Shown in pieces: positions 34,933 through 43,623 of a DNA stretch of 64,000 nucleotides. Position 1 is the first letter of the stretch, and the number at the start of each line of letters is the position of its first letter. The position numbers and the translations under genes are program-made. This stretch comes from Arthrobacter sp. OAP107 (lineage in GTDB: Bacteria > Actinomycetota > Actinomycetes > Actinomycetales > Micrococcaceae), in NCBI RefSeq assembly GCF_040546765.1, contig NZ_JBEPOK010000001.1, forward strand, positions 3,844,001 through 3,908,000, given 5' to 3'. The notes beneath the pieces are model-generated. The model worked only from the letters and a program-made list of their open reading frames with translations, made no database searches and had not been told where the DNA came from.

Positions 34933-35028
34933 CCTCCCGCACGTTTTGACCCGACGCTCTATCACTTCCCGCAGGTTTTGGGCGAACGCTTCCTCACTTC
35001 CCGCAGGTTTTGGGCGAACGCTTCCTCA
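34933..35028. repeat. Three tandem 32-bp repeats
   Basis: Units at 34933-34964, 34965-34996 and 34997-35028. The last two are identical (beginning CTTCCCGCAGGTTTTGG, ending GCTTCCTCA) and the first matches them at 23 of 32 positions. They fill the gap between the ABC ATPase and the oxidoreductase gene. There are no spacers between units, so this is not a CRISPR array. Confidence 0.85.
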
Positions 35029-35049
35029 CCCGGGTGAGAGGATGGCGTC

Positions 35050-36120
35050 ATGACGTCACCGATCGCCAAGCCGTGGCTCTTCAGCCAGTCCAACCAGGAT
35101 CCTCTCGCTGCAACGGGCCGCCGGTTACGCTGGGGCGTCATTGCCACCGGCCGGATCGCCTCCCTGGTGGCGCAGGACCTGGTGCTTCTGGAAGACGCCG
35201 AACTATACGCTGTGAGTTCCCGCGCGCAGCACACCGCGGAGGCGTTTGCGGATGAGTTCGGCTTTACCGTGGCGTACGGGGACGACGGCGGACAGCTTGG
35301 CTTTGAGCGGCTCCTTGCCGACGGTTCGGTGGACGTGGTCTACGTGGCCACGCCCCACGCGCAGCACCACCGGGTGGTGCTGGCTGCGCTCCGGGCAGGC
35401 AAGCACGTGCTCTGCGAAAAGGCGTTCACCATCAACGCCCGTGAGGCTGCCGAGCTTATCGAGGTAGCCCGCGAAAAGAAGCTGTTCCTCATGGAGGCCG
35501 TGTGGAGCCGCTTCCTGCCCAGTATGCAGCGGGCCTTCGACATCGCACATTCCGGCGAACTTGGAACCGTTCAGTGGGTGACGGCGGACCTCGGCTTCCC
35601 GGCACCCTACTCCCCCACAGCCAGGCTCTGGGCCGTCCAGGACGGCGGCGGCGCGCTTCTTGACATCACCGTCTACCCGCTGCTCTGGGCCCTCGGCACC
35701 CTGGGTTTCCCGCAGACGGTCAGTGCCATGGGCACTTTGAACGACGACGGCGTGGACGCCCAGAATGCGCTCACCCTGGGCTACCACCACGGCGCGCAGG
35801 CACAGCTCACCTCGTCCCTGTTGGCCCACGGGCCCCGCACCGCAACGGTTGCAGGGAGTTTGGGATACCTGCAGACACTCGGCTCGATCAACAACCCCAA
35901 AAAGCTGGTGGTGGGGATCGGGCAGGAGATACCGCGGACGGAACACTTTGAAGTGACGGGACGGGGTTATACGTACGAGCTTCGGGAGGTAACCCGGTGC
36001 ATCCAGCAAGGCCTCACCGAGAGTCCTGTCATGCCCCTCGAGGACTCCCTCAATACGATGCGGCTGTTCGACGGCGTGCGTGCCCAGCTCGGTGTCGCGT
36101 ACCCCAACGACGCGCACTGA
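35050..36120 (+). CDS. Gfo/Idh/MocA-family oxidoreductase
   Basis: NAD(P)-dependent sugar-type oxidoreductase (356 aa). The Rossmann start is RWGVIATGRIASLVA, with Thr replacing the usual second Gly. The VYVATPHAQHH segment and the catalytic-region motif HVLCEKAFTINAREAAEL (EKP-like, here EKA) are present. The C-terminal substrate domain is alpha/beta. Family members act on sugars, inositols or dihydrodiols; the substrate is not evident. Short gap after a tandem repeat tract; GAGGA precedes the ATG. Confidence 0.88.
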   Translation: MTSPIAKPWLFSQSNQDPLAATGRRLRWGVIATGRIASLVAQDLVLLEDAELYAVSSRAQHTAEAFADEFGFTVAYGDDGGQLGFERLLADGSVDVVYVATPHAQHHRVVLAALRAGKHVLCEKAFTINAREAAELIEVAREKKLFLMEAVWSRFLPSMQRAFDIAHSGELGTVQWVTADLGFPAPYSPTARLWAVQDGGGALLDITVYPLLWALGTLGFPQTVSAMGTLNDDGVDAQNALTLGYHHGAQAQLTSSLLAHGPRTATVAGSLGYLQTLGSINNPKKLVVGIGQEIPRTEHFEVTGRGYTYELREVTRCIQQGLTESPVMPLEDSLNTMRLFDGVRAQLGVAYPNDAH

Positions 36121-36244
36121 GCACCTTTTCCGGGCTTCATCGAATCGGAAGAATTGTTTTCCCCCGGGTCTGGACTCTCACTTTGGGGCAGGCTTACGCT
36201 GTAGTCGATCGTCGATTCATTCGGTGAGCTTGGGGGTGTTAAGC

Positions 36245-37426
36245 ATGACCATTGCGGCTCTGTCGTGGTCTGCGCTGCGCCCTCTCCGCCCGGTTCTGTT
36301 GGCCGGCGCCGCCGCTGTGGCCTGGCTGGCTGTATCCGCCCCGGCCGCCGACGCCGATTCCCATCAATCTGACTCGCTGCGCGCGAGCATAGCCTCGATT
36401 GTTTCGGCCGTCGAGGGCAATGCTGACAGCGTGGCGGGGAGCGCTGGTGCGCTGGTCTCCTCCAAGACACATGAAGCCCAAGCCGATGCTCAGCCCGTAC
36501 CCGCCGTAGCACGCGTGCCTCTTCCAGCCGTCGATCCGGCAGCCTTGCCGGCGACAGTCGCACCGGCTCCACAGCCTTCGGTTGTTGCGCCTCCACCGGC
36601 GACTGCTGTCCCTTCCACGCCAGCGGCGACTACGCCTGTGGCCGTCGTTGCCCCGGTTGTAGCGGACGTTGTGGAGCCCGTTGACGAGGCCCTTGGCGGA
36701 CTACCCGTCGGCGGGGCGCTTCCCGGCGACACCGTGGCCGGGGTTACCGGCCCCGCAGCATCCGTGGCTGATGGCGTACTGACAGACACGGCCGAAGCTG
36801 TCGTTACGCCGGTGGCCGACGTCGTGAAACCAGTTACCGACGTCGTAAAACCAGTTATCGACGCCGTGAGCCCGGTGGCCGAGACGCTGCCCGTCGAGCT
36901 CCCCGTTGGGCCGGCCACCGATGTACTCACGCAAACACCTCCTCTGACCGCTCCCGTCGCCGACGTCGTGACGGGCACTGCCGCGGTTCCGGAACGGCTA
37001 CCCGCAGTTGACCTTGCCGACACCGGGCAACTTTCCACCAGTCCAGCGGCGCCGCTGGGCGTTGTCGGTGGACGCCCGGTGTTGTCCGCCGCTTCTGTCC
37101 AGCCGGCCGTCGGCTCGACTGCCCATTTCAGCCGCGCCCTTGAGCCGAAAGCTGGCGCAGCTAACCCCACGGGAGCTGCTCGGAAGGTTCCTGCCGGCGG
37201 AGACTCACCTACGGGCGGAGACAACACGCCGTCGCCCCAGGCACTTCTTCCATCGCCGGCTTCAGGCTCGGGCAGCGGCACGTCCTCTGCCGGCCCATCC
37301 GTTTCTGCCGCCTGGCTGAACAGCCCCTTTGAATACCTGCCGCTCATGGGCTTTGTCCCTGTCAGCGGACCCCTTCAGCACGTTCCTTCGCCGGTGGCCA
37401 TCGACCCCGGCTCCTCTCCTGACTAG
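36245..37426 (+). CDS. Secreted Ala/Pro/Val-rich protein ending DPGSSPD
   Basis: 393-residue exported protein with a signal peptide (hydrophobic core LLAGAAAVAWLAVSAPAA) and a long low-complexity Ala/Val/Pro region containing quasi-repeats such as VADVVKPVTDVVKPVIDAV. It ends in FEYLPLMGF and IDPGSSPD, with no membrane anchor. A paralogue at 56400-57500 has the same architecture, the same end motif (FDPGCSPD) and a similar GGGGG ribosome site before the ATG. It precedes the LANTG surface protein by 87 bases, probably in one transcript. Function unknown. Confidence 0.75.
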   Translation: MTIAALSWSALRPLRPVLLAGAAAVAWLAVSAPAADADSHQSDSLRASIASIVSAVEGNADSVAGSAGALVSSKTHEAQADAQPVPAVARVPLPAVDPAALPATVAPAPQPSVVAPPPATAVPSTPAATTPVAVVAPVVADVVEPVDEALGGLPVGGALPGDTVAGVTGPAASVADGVLTDTAEAVVTPVADVVKPVTDVVKPVIDAVSPVAETLPVELPVGPATDVLTQTPPLTAPVADVVTGTAAVPERLPAVDLADTGQLSTSPAAPLGVVGGRPVLSAASVQPAVGSTAHFSRALEPKAGAANPTGAARKVPAGGDSPTGGDNTPSPQALLPSPASGSGSGTSSAGPSVSAAWLNSPFEYLPLMGFVPVSGPLQHVPSPVAIDPGSSPD

Positions 37427-37513
37427 TTGGGCCTTTTCTGCCTCCCTGCGGCAGACACACGGCCAATCAGGTTGCCATGAGCACCTGACAACAACTTTTC
37501 AGGAGACATCACA

Positions 37514-39094
37514 ATGCACCAGACAATTCGCAGGGGCCTCTTAGGCACCCTCTTTGCCGGCGGGCTACTTGCCCTCGGCGCGACCGCGGCGAGCGCCGCG
37601 GACACCACTGCTACAGGCGCTGTCAACGTCGCGTCTGAAACCGCCTCGGCGGACCTCAATGCTTCGACGTCGCTGGGTCTGCTGGGTGGCCCAGCGCCGT
37701 CGAATCCTTCCGCGGTCAGCGTTAGTGCCGACCTCAACCTCAACAGCGGCACCTCGAACGGCAGCACTGCCGGCGTGGCACCCGCCGCGACGGCCCTGGT
37801 CGACGTAAACCTCGGCGGCACCGGAACCGGGACAGCAGCGGCAATCCCCGCGGCTGACGCAACCGCCGTGGTGGACGTAAACCTCGGCAATGCGGCGACG
37901 GCTGCCGCCCCGGCTGCTCCTGCAGCGGACGCTGCAGCCGCTGTCGACGTCAACCTCGGCAACACCGCAGTCACGGGAACCAACACCACCGTTCCCGCCG
38001 CTGACGCAACCGCCGTGGTGGACGTCAACCTCGGCAATGCGGCGACGGCTGCCGCCCCGGCTGCTCCTGCAGCGGACGCTGCAGCCGCTGTCGACGTCAA
38101 CCTCGGCAACACCGCAGTGACCGGAACAGACACCACCGTTCCCGCCGCTGATGCAACCGCCGTGGTGGACGTCAACCTCGGCAACACCGCAGTCACGGGA
38201 ACAGACACCACCGTTCCCGCCGCCGACCTGGCCGCCGCCGTCGACGTCAACCTCGGCAACACCGCAGTGACCGGAACAGACACCACCGTTCCGGCCGCTG
38301 ATGCAACCGCCGTGGTGGACGTCAACCTCGGCAACGCGACGACGGGTACCGCCCCGGCTGCTCCCGCAGCCGCCGTGGCAGCCGCCGTCGACCTCAACCT
38401 CGGCAACACCGCAGTGACCGGAACAGACACCACCGTTCCCGCCACCGACGTAGCAGCCGCCGTCGACCTCAACCTCGGCAACACCGCAGTGACCGGAACA
38501 GACACCACCGTTCCCGCCACCGACGTAGCAGCCGCCGTCGACGTCAACCTCGGAAACACCACGGGTTCCCTGGGAACCGGTGCTGAAGGCACCGTCGACC
38601 TCGGGATCGGCACGGGAACCGATGCTTCGGTGGACCTGGGTATTGACTTGGGCATCGGCCTTGGCGCAGGAACTGTGACGACGCCCCCCGCAACTGATCC
38701 GGGTGATGGAACCGGCAATGGCTCCGATCCGGGCGACGGAACGGGTACCGACGGTACCGGAACGGGAGCAGACGGCACGGGCACTGACGGAACTGGCACC
38801 GACGGCGCCGGCACCACCGGAACCGACGGCAGCGGATCCGGCTCCGGCATCACCGGCGGAGCCGCTGCGGGCGCTGGCACCGAGACCACCACGACAGGTG
38901 CCGCCATCCTGCCCGCCGGCTCGGTTACCACCAGCGTTTCCGCGGTGGAGCGCACGGCAACCATGGCCAGCGGAAACGTGGCCACCGCACAGCAGACGCT
39001 TGCCAACACCGGCGCCGACGCTGGGCTGCTGCCCCTAGCCCTGGCCCTGCTCGTCATCGGAGCACTGCTTGTGATTCGGAGGAAGAAGGCCTAA
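37514..39094 (+). CDS. Repeat-rich surface protein with LANTG sorting signal
   Basis: 526-residue secreted protein. A signal peptide ends near TAASAAD. The body (about residues 95-350) contains eleven D(V/L)NLG repeats spaced about 20-25 residues apart, often followed by NTAVTGTDTTVPAAD, then VDLGIG repeats and a Gly/Thr/Asp linker (about 395-445). The C-terminus has LANTG, a hydrophobic stretch and RRKKA. LAXTG is the motif recognised by class E sortases of high-GC Gram-positives, so it is probably linked to the cell wall. No sortase gene is in the window. CAGGAG precedes the ATG. Confidence 0.85.
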   Translation: MHQTIRRGLLGTLFAGGLLALGATAASAADTTATGAVNVASETASADLNASTSLGLLGGPAPSNPSAVSVSADLNLNSGTSNGSTAGVAPAATALVDVNLGGTGTGTAAAIPAADATAVVDVNLGNAATAAAPAAPAADAAAAVDVNLGNTAVTGTNTTVPAADATAVVDVNLGNAATAAAPAAPAADAAAAVDVNLGNTAVTGTDTTVPAADATAVVDVNLGNTAVTGTDTTVPAADLAAAVDVNLGNTAVTGTDTTVPAADATAVVDVNLGNATTGTAPAAPAAAVAAAVDLNLGNTAVTGTDTTVPATDVAAAVDLNLGNTAVTGTDTTVPATDVAAAVDVNLGNTTGSLGTGAEGTVDLGIGTGTDASVDLGIDLGIGLGAGTVTTPPATDPGDGTGNGSDPGDGTGTDGTGTGADGTGTDGTGTDGAGTTGTDGSGSGSGITGGAAAGAGTETTTTGAAILPAGSVTTSVSAVERTATMASGNVATAQQTLANTGADAGLLPLALALLVIGALLVIRRKKA

Positions 39095-39096
39095 CA

Positions 39097-39141
39097 GTCC
39101 GGATCGAATCCGGACAGTAATAACCGCCGATCGTCGGCGGT
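39097..39141 (+). terminator. Double hairpin after the LANTG protein gene
   Basis: Two consecutive perfect hairpins, GTCCGGAT-CGA-ATCCGGAC (39097-39115) and ACCGCCGA-TCG-TCGGCGGT (39123-39141), immediately after the stop codon. Confidence 0.75.
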
Positions 39142-39225
39142 CCGCAACACGGCAGTCCTCGGGGCTTCCGGATGCCGGGCCGCCGGCGAAGGCGTGCCCG
39201 CAAGGGCGCCCTCCGCCCGCACCGA

Positions 39226-39270
39226 AGTCGGTCAGGCGTCAGTCGGTCAGGCGTCAGCCGGTCAGGCTTC
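39226..39270. repeat. Three tandem 15-bp repeats
   Basis: Two identical units AGTCGGTCAGGCGTC followed by AGCCGGTCAGGCTTC, in the non-coding region before the kinase gene. No reading frame is evident across them. Confidence 0.8.
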
Positions 39271-39349
39271 CAAGAATCAGCCGGCGAACTCAATTACTAA
39301 GCACACGTATTATCCTTAACACCGAGCCCGAGCTGATAAGGACGGCAAC

Positions 39350-40552
39350 GTGTTAGAAGAATCGCCCAGCGGGGTGACGACGGATGTACTGGGCGGGCGC
39401 TACCGGCTGGGTGAGGTGATCGGACGCGGCGGCATGTCGTCCGTCTACACGGCCAGAGACCAGAAGTTGGGCCGGGACGTGGCCCTGAAATTGTTCGCCC
39501 CGCAGACCGCAGATGCCGATGAACTCAAACGGCAGGAAGCCGAGATTCGGCTCTTGGCCACCCTGAACCACCCCAGCCTCGTAACCCTTTTCGACGCCGG
39601 AGTGGATACCCGAGTGCCGGACCAGCCCAGGCCTTTCCTGACCATGGAACTCGTGGCGGGCCAGGACTTGCGCAGCCGCATCCGGCACAGCCGGGTTCCG
39701 CTCGATGAACTGTCCGTCATCGGCGCCGGGGTCGCCGATGCCCTTGCCTATGTTCACGGGCTGGGCATCATTCACCGCGACATCAAGCCCGCCAACATCC
39801 TCCTCGTCCAGGTTCGTCCCGGCGAGCCTGTGCGGCCCAAACTGACAGACTTCGGCATTGCGCGGATCGTGGACGGCACCCGGCTCACCGCCACCGGCAC
39901 CATGGTGGGCACGGCGGCGTACCTGAGCCCGGAGCAAGCCATGGGCTCGCCGCTTTCCCCCGCGTCCGACATCTACTCGCTTGGCCTCGTGCTGCTGGAA
40001 TGCATCAAGGGCACCGTTGAGTATCCGGGGAGTGCTGTGGAATCAGCGGTGGCGCGGCTGCACCGGGCCCCGGAAATCCCTGACGACCTGTCATCGGAAT
40101 GGCAGCACCTGCTGGCCTCTATGACCGCCCTCGAGCCCCTTGAGCGGCCTTCCGCCGCAGACCTGGAAGCGGCTCTCCGGCACGCCCTCGTGTCGCCGCA
40201 TTCCGCTCCCGGAGACCTGGTCGAGGAACACACCCGCGTACTTCCCGCGCTGCCGGCCCGGCCGCCGTCGCTACTTCCTGCCGACCCGTCTCAGACGCAT
40301 TCAACCGCCAGGACAACAGCCAAAACGCCGGGGCACATACCGGCACGCCCAAACGGCCGGCCCGCCGCGGCGAAGAGGCGCAGGCGCCTCCGGATTGCCG
40401 CCACCCTTGCGACGGCCGCCCTGCTGGGCGGAGCAGCCGCCGTCACCGTCGCCGCGAACTCAACCGAAAAGCCCGACGTCGTCCCTTACCCCAGCGTGAG
40501 CGGCACCTTGGGTGACCATCTCGTGGAGCTGCAAAGGAGCGTCGAACCATGA
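39350..40552 (+). CDS. Membrane-anchored serine/threonine protein kinase
   Basis: Hanks-type kinase (400 aa). The catalytic domain (about 17-280) has the Gly loop GRGGMSSVY, ATP-binding Lys47 in DVALKLF, the catalytic loop HRDIKPANILL with Asp144, DFGIARI and the GTAAYLSPEQA activation segment. A basic/Pro-rich linker precedes one membrane helix near residues 355-375; only about 25 residues lie outside, with no PASTA repeats. The start is GTG with AAGGA upstream. It overlaps a lipoprotein gene by 4 bases, suggesting the lipoprotein is a partner or sensor. Confidence 0.92.
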   Translation: MLEESPSGVTTDVLGGRYRLGEVIGRGGMSSVYTARDQKLGRDVALKLFAPQTADADELKRQEAEIRLLATLNHPSLVTLFDAGVDTRVPDQPRPFLTMELVAGQDLRSRIRHSRVPLDELSVIGAGVADALAYVHGLGIIHRDIKPANILLVQVRPGEPVRPKLTDFGIARIVDGTRLTATGTMVGTAAYLSPEQAMGSPLSPASDIYSLGLVLLECIKGTVEYPGSAVESAVARLHRAPEIPDDLSSEWQHLLASMTALEPLERPSAADLEAALRHALVSPHSAPGDLVEEHTRVLPALPARPPSLLPADPSQTHSTARTTAKTPGHIPARPNGRPAAAKRRRRLRIAATLATAALLGGAAAVTVAANSTEKPDVVPYPSVSGTLGDHLVELQRSVEP

Positions 40553-41067
40553 GCCCAGGCCAGGTACCGGCCATGTGGCGCCGGGCGGCCACCGTCCTGA
40601 CCGGGTGCGTGTTGGCGGCAGCGCTGGCCGGCTGCGCCGGCGCCGCCCCGGAGCTCGAGACTGCGGCAGCTGCGAAGCTTCAGCAGCGGGTCCTCGAGGT
40701 CACCAAGTCGGCCGCGGGAAGCAACCCGGGCGCCGCCCTGAAATCCCTCGCCAGTCTGTCCTCCGAGCTGGATGCCGCGGCCGCGGCCGGGCAGGTTTCC
40801 TTCAAACGCCACCGAAGCATTGCAGCGGCCATCAACTCCGTGCGGGCCGACCTCACGGCAGCCCAGGCAGCCAAGAACGCTGCTGCCCAGGCTGCCGCAG
40901 TGAAGGCGACACCAGCCCCGAAGCCCTCACCGACGACTGCGCCCACAGTGGCGGTCCCGGCGCCCGTCCCCGCGCCGGCGCCCGCCAAAGTCGGAAAGCA
41001 GGGCAGCTCCGGCAAGGGCGGCCCGGAGGCAAACAAGGACAAGGGTTCGGGCAAGAAAAAGGGCTAG
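40549..41067 (+). CDS. Lipoprotein coupled to the Ser/Thr kinase
   Basis: 172-residue exported lipoprotein. The signal peptide ends in lipobox LAGC with Cys29. The mature part is a helical Ala-rich segment (about 35-115, possibly coiled coil) followed by an Ala/Pro-rich stalk and a Lys/Gly-rich tail ending GKKKG, which may bind the anionic wall. The ATG overlaps the kinase stop (ATGA), so synthesis is coupled. No enzymatic motif seen; a structural or sensory partner of the kinase is the likeliest role. Confidence 0.8.
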   Translation: MSPGQVPAMWRRAATVLTGCVLAAALAGCAGAAPELETAAAAKLQQRVLEVTKSAAGSNPGAALKSLASLSSELDAAAAAGQVSFKRHRSIAAAINSVRADLTAAQAAKNAAAQAAAVKATPAPKPSPTTAPTVAVPAPVPAPAPAKVGKQGSSGKGGPEANKDKGSGKKKG

Positions 41068-41090
41068 TCCCCCGCCGGGGACCAGCCCTT
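41059..41090 (+). terminator. Terminator overlapping the lipoprotein stop codon
   Basis: Stem AAGGGCT-A-GTCCCC with GGGGAC-C-AGCCCTT; the TAG stop is part of the left arm. The downstream gene is convergent (catalase). Confidence 0.75.
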
Positions 41091-41133
41091 GTTCTACAAA
41101 CCGTCAGGACGCCTCCCGTCCCAATTCCGCCCG

Positions 41134-43350
41134 TCAGGCAGTTGCTGCCGGGAAACGCTCCCACGCACGGTGGGCTGCCAGCAGTTCCTGAATCTGCGGA
41201 ACCACCTGCCCGGCACTGTCCCCCAGCACCACGCCTGGCGCGTCATTCGGGATGCTGGCTGCATCCACACCGGCGGAGCCAGAGCCCCACGCCCCGATGG
41301 CCTTGGCGTGACGGAAAGCCTCCGACAGAAGCAGCACCACACGCGGATCCAACGAAACGCCGGGTTCACCGGCTTTCGCATCCAGTCCCTGTTCGGCGTC
41401 GTCAGCCGGCGCCGCGGAGCCTGCCACGATGACGGCGTCGAACTCGGTGGAGCGGGCGGTGAGGTAGGTCCGCTGAACCGGGATCCCGCCGTCGTCCTCT
41501 CCCCCGAGCGTCCCGCCGGACGGGGCGATCACCAGCGGCACGATGCCGGCGTCGTCGAGCGCCTTGCGGGCGTCCCGGACGGCCTCGAGGTCGCTGGACT
41601 CATCCGCCACAATGCCCACCACACGGCCCGCGACCGGCCAGGTCTTCCCCAGCTGGGACAGGGCGGGGCTGGGCTGGGCGTCCGGCACATCCTCGGTGGC
41701 CTCGGGTGCGGGCATCCCCAGTCCGCGGGCCACGGCGGCGCACAGCGAGGCATCGATGTTGGCCAGGGCGAGCAGCTGGCGCTCACGGACCGGCTTCTCG
41801 TAGCACTTGCCGAGCTCGAACGTGTAGGCCTGGATCAGGTGGTCCTGCTCCACCGGCGTGAGGCTCCGGAAGAACAGCCGGGGCTGGCTGTAGTGGTCGT
41901 CGAAGGACGCCGGATTCTTCCGCTGCTTGATGGCCTCCGCCACCTCCTCCGGAACATCGACGAAGGCCCCAACGTCAGCCCCGGCCTTGAACGGGCAGCC
42001 GCCGTCGAGGGAATTGGGCCGGTAGGGGGCAACGCCGGCGTGGACGGCGGTCTGGTGCATGCCGTCGCGCAGCATGTCGTTCACCGGAGCCTGCGGACGG
42101 TTGATGGGGATCTGCGCGAAGTTCGGCCCGCCTAGCCGCGAGATCTGTGTGTCCAGATAGGAGAACAGCCTGACCTGCAGCAGCGGATCGTTGGTGACGT
42201 CGATGCCCGGCACGAGGTGACCGGGGTGGAAGGCCACCTGTTCCGTTTCCGCGAAGTAGTTGACCGGGTTGGCGTTGAGCGTCATCAGCCCGATCGGCTG
42301 GACCGGAGCCAGTTCCTCCGGCACGAACTTCGTTGGATCCAGCAGATCGATCCCTTCGAACATCTGGTCCTCGGTGTCCGGGAAGGTCTGGATGCCCAGC
42401 TCCCATTCCGGGTAGGCGCCGGCCTCGATCGCGTCGGCGAGGTCCCGCCGGTGGAAGTCCGGATCCATGCCATTGATGATCTGGGCCTCCTCCCAGACCA
42501 GGGAGTGCACGCCCTGTTTAGGCTTCCAGTGGAACTTGACCAGTGTGGTGGCGCCCTCAGTGTCGACCAGGCGGAAGGTGTGGACGCCAAAGCCCTCCAT
42601 GGTTCGGTACGAACGCGGGATGCCGCGGTCGGACATGTTCCACATGGTGTGCGCCTGCGCCTCGGTGTGCAGGGACACGAAGTCCCAGAAGGTGTCGTGG
42701 GCGCTCTGGGCCTGCGGAATTTCGCGGTCCGGGTGTGGCTTCGCGGCGTGCACGATGTCCGGGAACTTGATCCCGTCCTGGATGAAGAACACCGGGATGT
42801 TGTTGCCCACCAGGTCGTACGTTCCCTCGTCGGTATAGAACTTGGTGGAGAACCCGCGGGTGTCCCGGACGGTGTCAGCGGAACCACGCGAGCCGAGGAC
42901 CGTGGAGAACCTGACAAACACCGGCGTTTCCACGTCTTTGGCGAGGAAGCCGGCACGGGTGATGTTGGCGGCCGTGCCGTAGGAACGGAACACGCCGTGG
43001 GCACCGGCGCCGCGGGCATGCACCACGCGCTCGGGAATTCTCTCGTGGTCGAAGTGGGTGATCTTCTCCCGGAGATGGTGGTCCTGCAGCAGGATCGGCC
43101 CCCGCGGCCCGGCCTTCAGCGAATGGTCGGTGTCCGGCAGCCGCGTGCCCTGCGGGGTGGTCAGGTACTGGCCGGACTGCGCCCGGGAGTGTTCCGGCGC
43201 GCCCGTGGGGCTGCCGGTCGGGGACACCGCTTCCGGCCCCTGCTGGTCCGGCTTGGGCGGCAGCGGTTCCCTTGGGTTGGTGGGTTCGACGACGGCGGGC
43301 TGCTCGCCTGCCGGGGCTCCCGGAATGTTGATTGCTGATTCTTCAGGCAC
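41134..43350 (-). CDS. katE: Large-subunit (clade II) catalase
   Basis: Haem catalase (738 aa) of the HPII/KatE type, degrading hydrogen peroxide. The catalytic His lies in RIPERVVHARGAGAHG, the distal Asn in GNNIPVFFIQDGIKFPD, and the haem-ligand Tyr in RLFSYLDTQISRLGG. The C-terminal about 150 residues form the DJ-1/glutaminase-like domain specific to large catalases (VGIVADESSDLEAV). The first about 60 residues are a Pro-rich extension. The start is GTG with AAAGGA upstream. The promoter region carries a TAAGCCTGCTTA palindrome also found before other stress genes in the window. Confidence 0.95.
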   Translation of the reverse strand: MPEESAINIPGAPAGEQPAVVEPTNPREPLPPKPDQQGPEAVSPTGSPTGAPEHSRAQSGQYLTTPQGTRLPDTDHSLKAGPRGPILLQDHHLREKITHFDHERIPERVVHARGAGAHGVFRSYGTAANITRAGFLAKDVETPVFVRFSTVLGSRGSADTVRDTRGFSTKFYTDEGTYDLVGNNIPVFFIQDGIKFPDIVHAAKPHPDREIPQAQSAHDTFWDFVSLHTEAQAHTMWNMSDRGIPRSYRTMEGFGVHTFRLVDTEGATTLVKFHWKPKQGVHSLVWEEAQIINGMDPDFHRRDLADAIEAGAYPEWELGIQTFPDTEDQMFEGIDLLDPTKFVPEELAPVQPIGLMTLNANPVNYFAETEQVAFHPGHLVPGIDVTNDPLLQVRLFSYLDTQISRLGGPNFAQIPINRPQAPVNDMLRDGMHQTAVHAGVAPYRPNSLDGGCPFKAGADVGAFVDVPEEVAEAIKQRKNPASFDDHYSQPRLFFRSLTPVEQDHLIQAYTFELGKCYEKPVRERQLLALANIDASLCAAVARGLGMPAPEATEDVPDAQPSPALSQLGKTWPVAGRVVGIVADESSDLEAVRDARKALDDAGIVPLVIAPSGGTLGGEDDGGIPVQRTYLTARSTEFDAVIVAGSAAPADDAEQGLDAKAGEPGVSLDPRVVLLLSEAFRHAKAIGAWGSGSAGVDAASIPNDAPGVVLGDSAGQVVPQIQELLAAHRAWERFPAATA

Positions 43351-43419
43351 TGAGATGATCCTTTCCGAAGCGGCGGCTAACCGGACTCGGCCGTGGGCGC
43401 CGGGCGCCCGACCAAAAGA

Positions 43420-43431
43420 TAAGCCTGCTTA
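43420..43431. promoter_or_regulatory. TAAGCCTGCTTA palindrome at the catalase promoter
   Basis: Twelve-bp palindrome 70 bases upstream of the catalase start. The same consensus occurs four times in the intergenic region 59828-60010. Read leftward it overlaps a TTATCT -10-like sequence, so binding could block transcription. Confidence 0.65.
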
Positions 43432-43623
43432 GTACCCTACGAAAACCAGTGGTCCCTCACAACCGCGGGCCGTCATTTGGGCGTTGCGGGGCTTCATAGT
43501 CAGCAGCCTTAGTTTCTCTCTTCAATTGCCGACTGCTTCCCGCTACGTTGGAGGTGTTCCATCCGGACAAGGGCAATCAGAACCACGGGCCATCCGCCCG
43601 TACGCTGAAGGAGTGAACCAAGC

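Noticed and set aside
34933..35028. Possible CRISPR array
   Set aside because: The units are directly adjacent with no unique spacers, and no cas genes are present.
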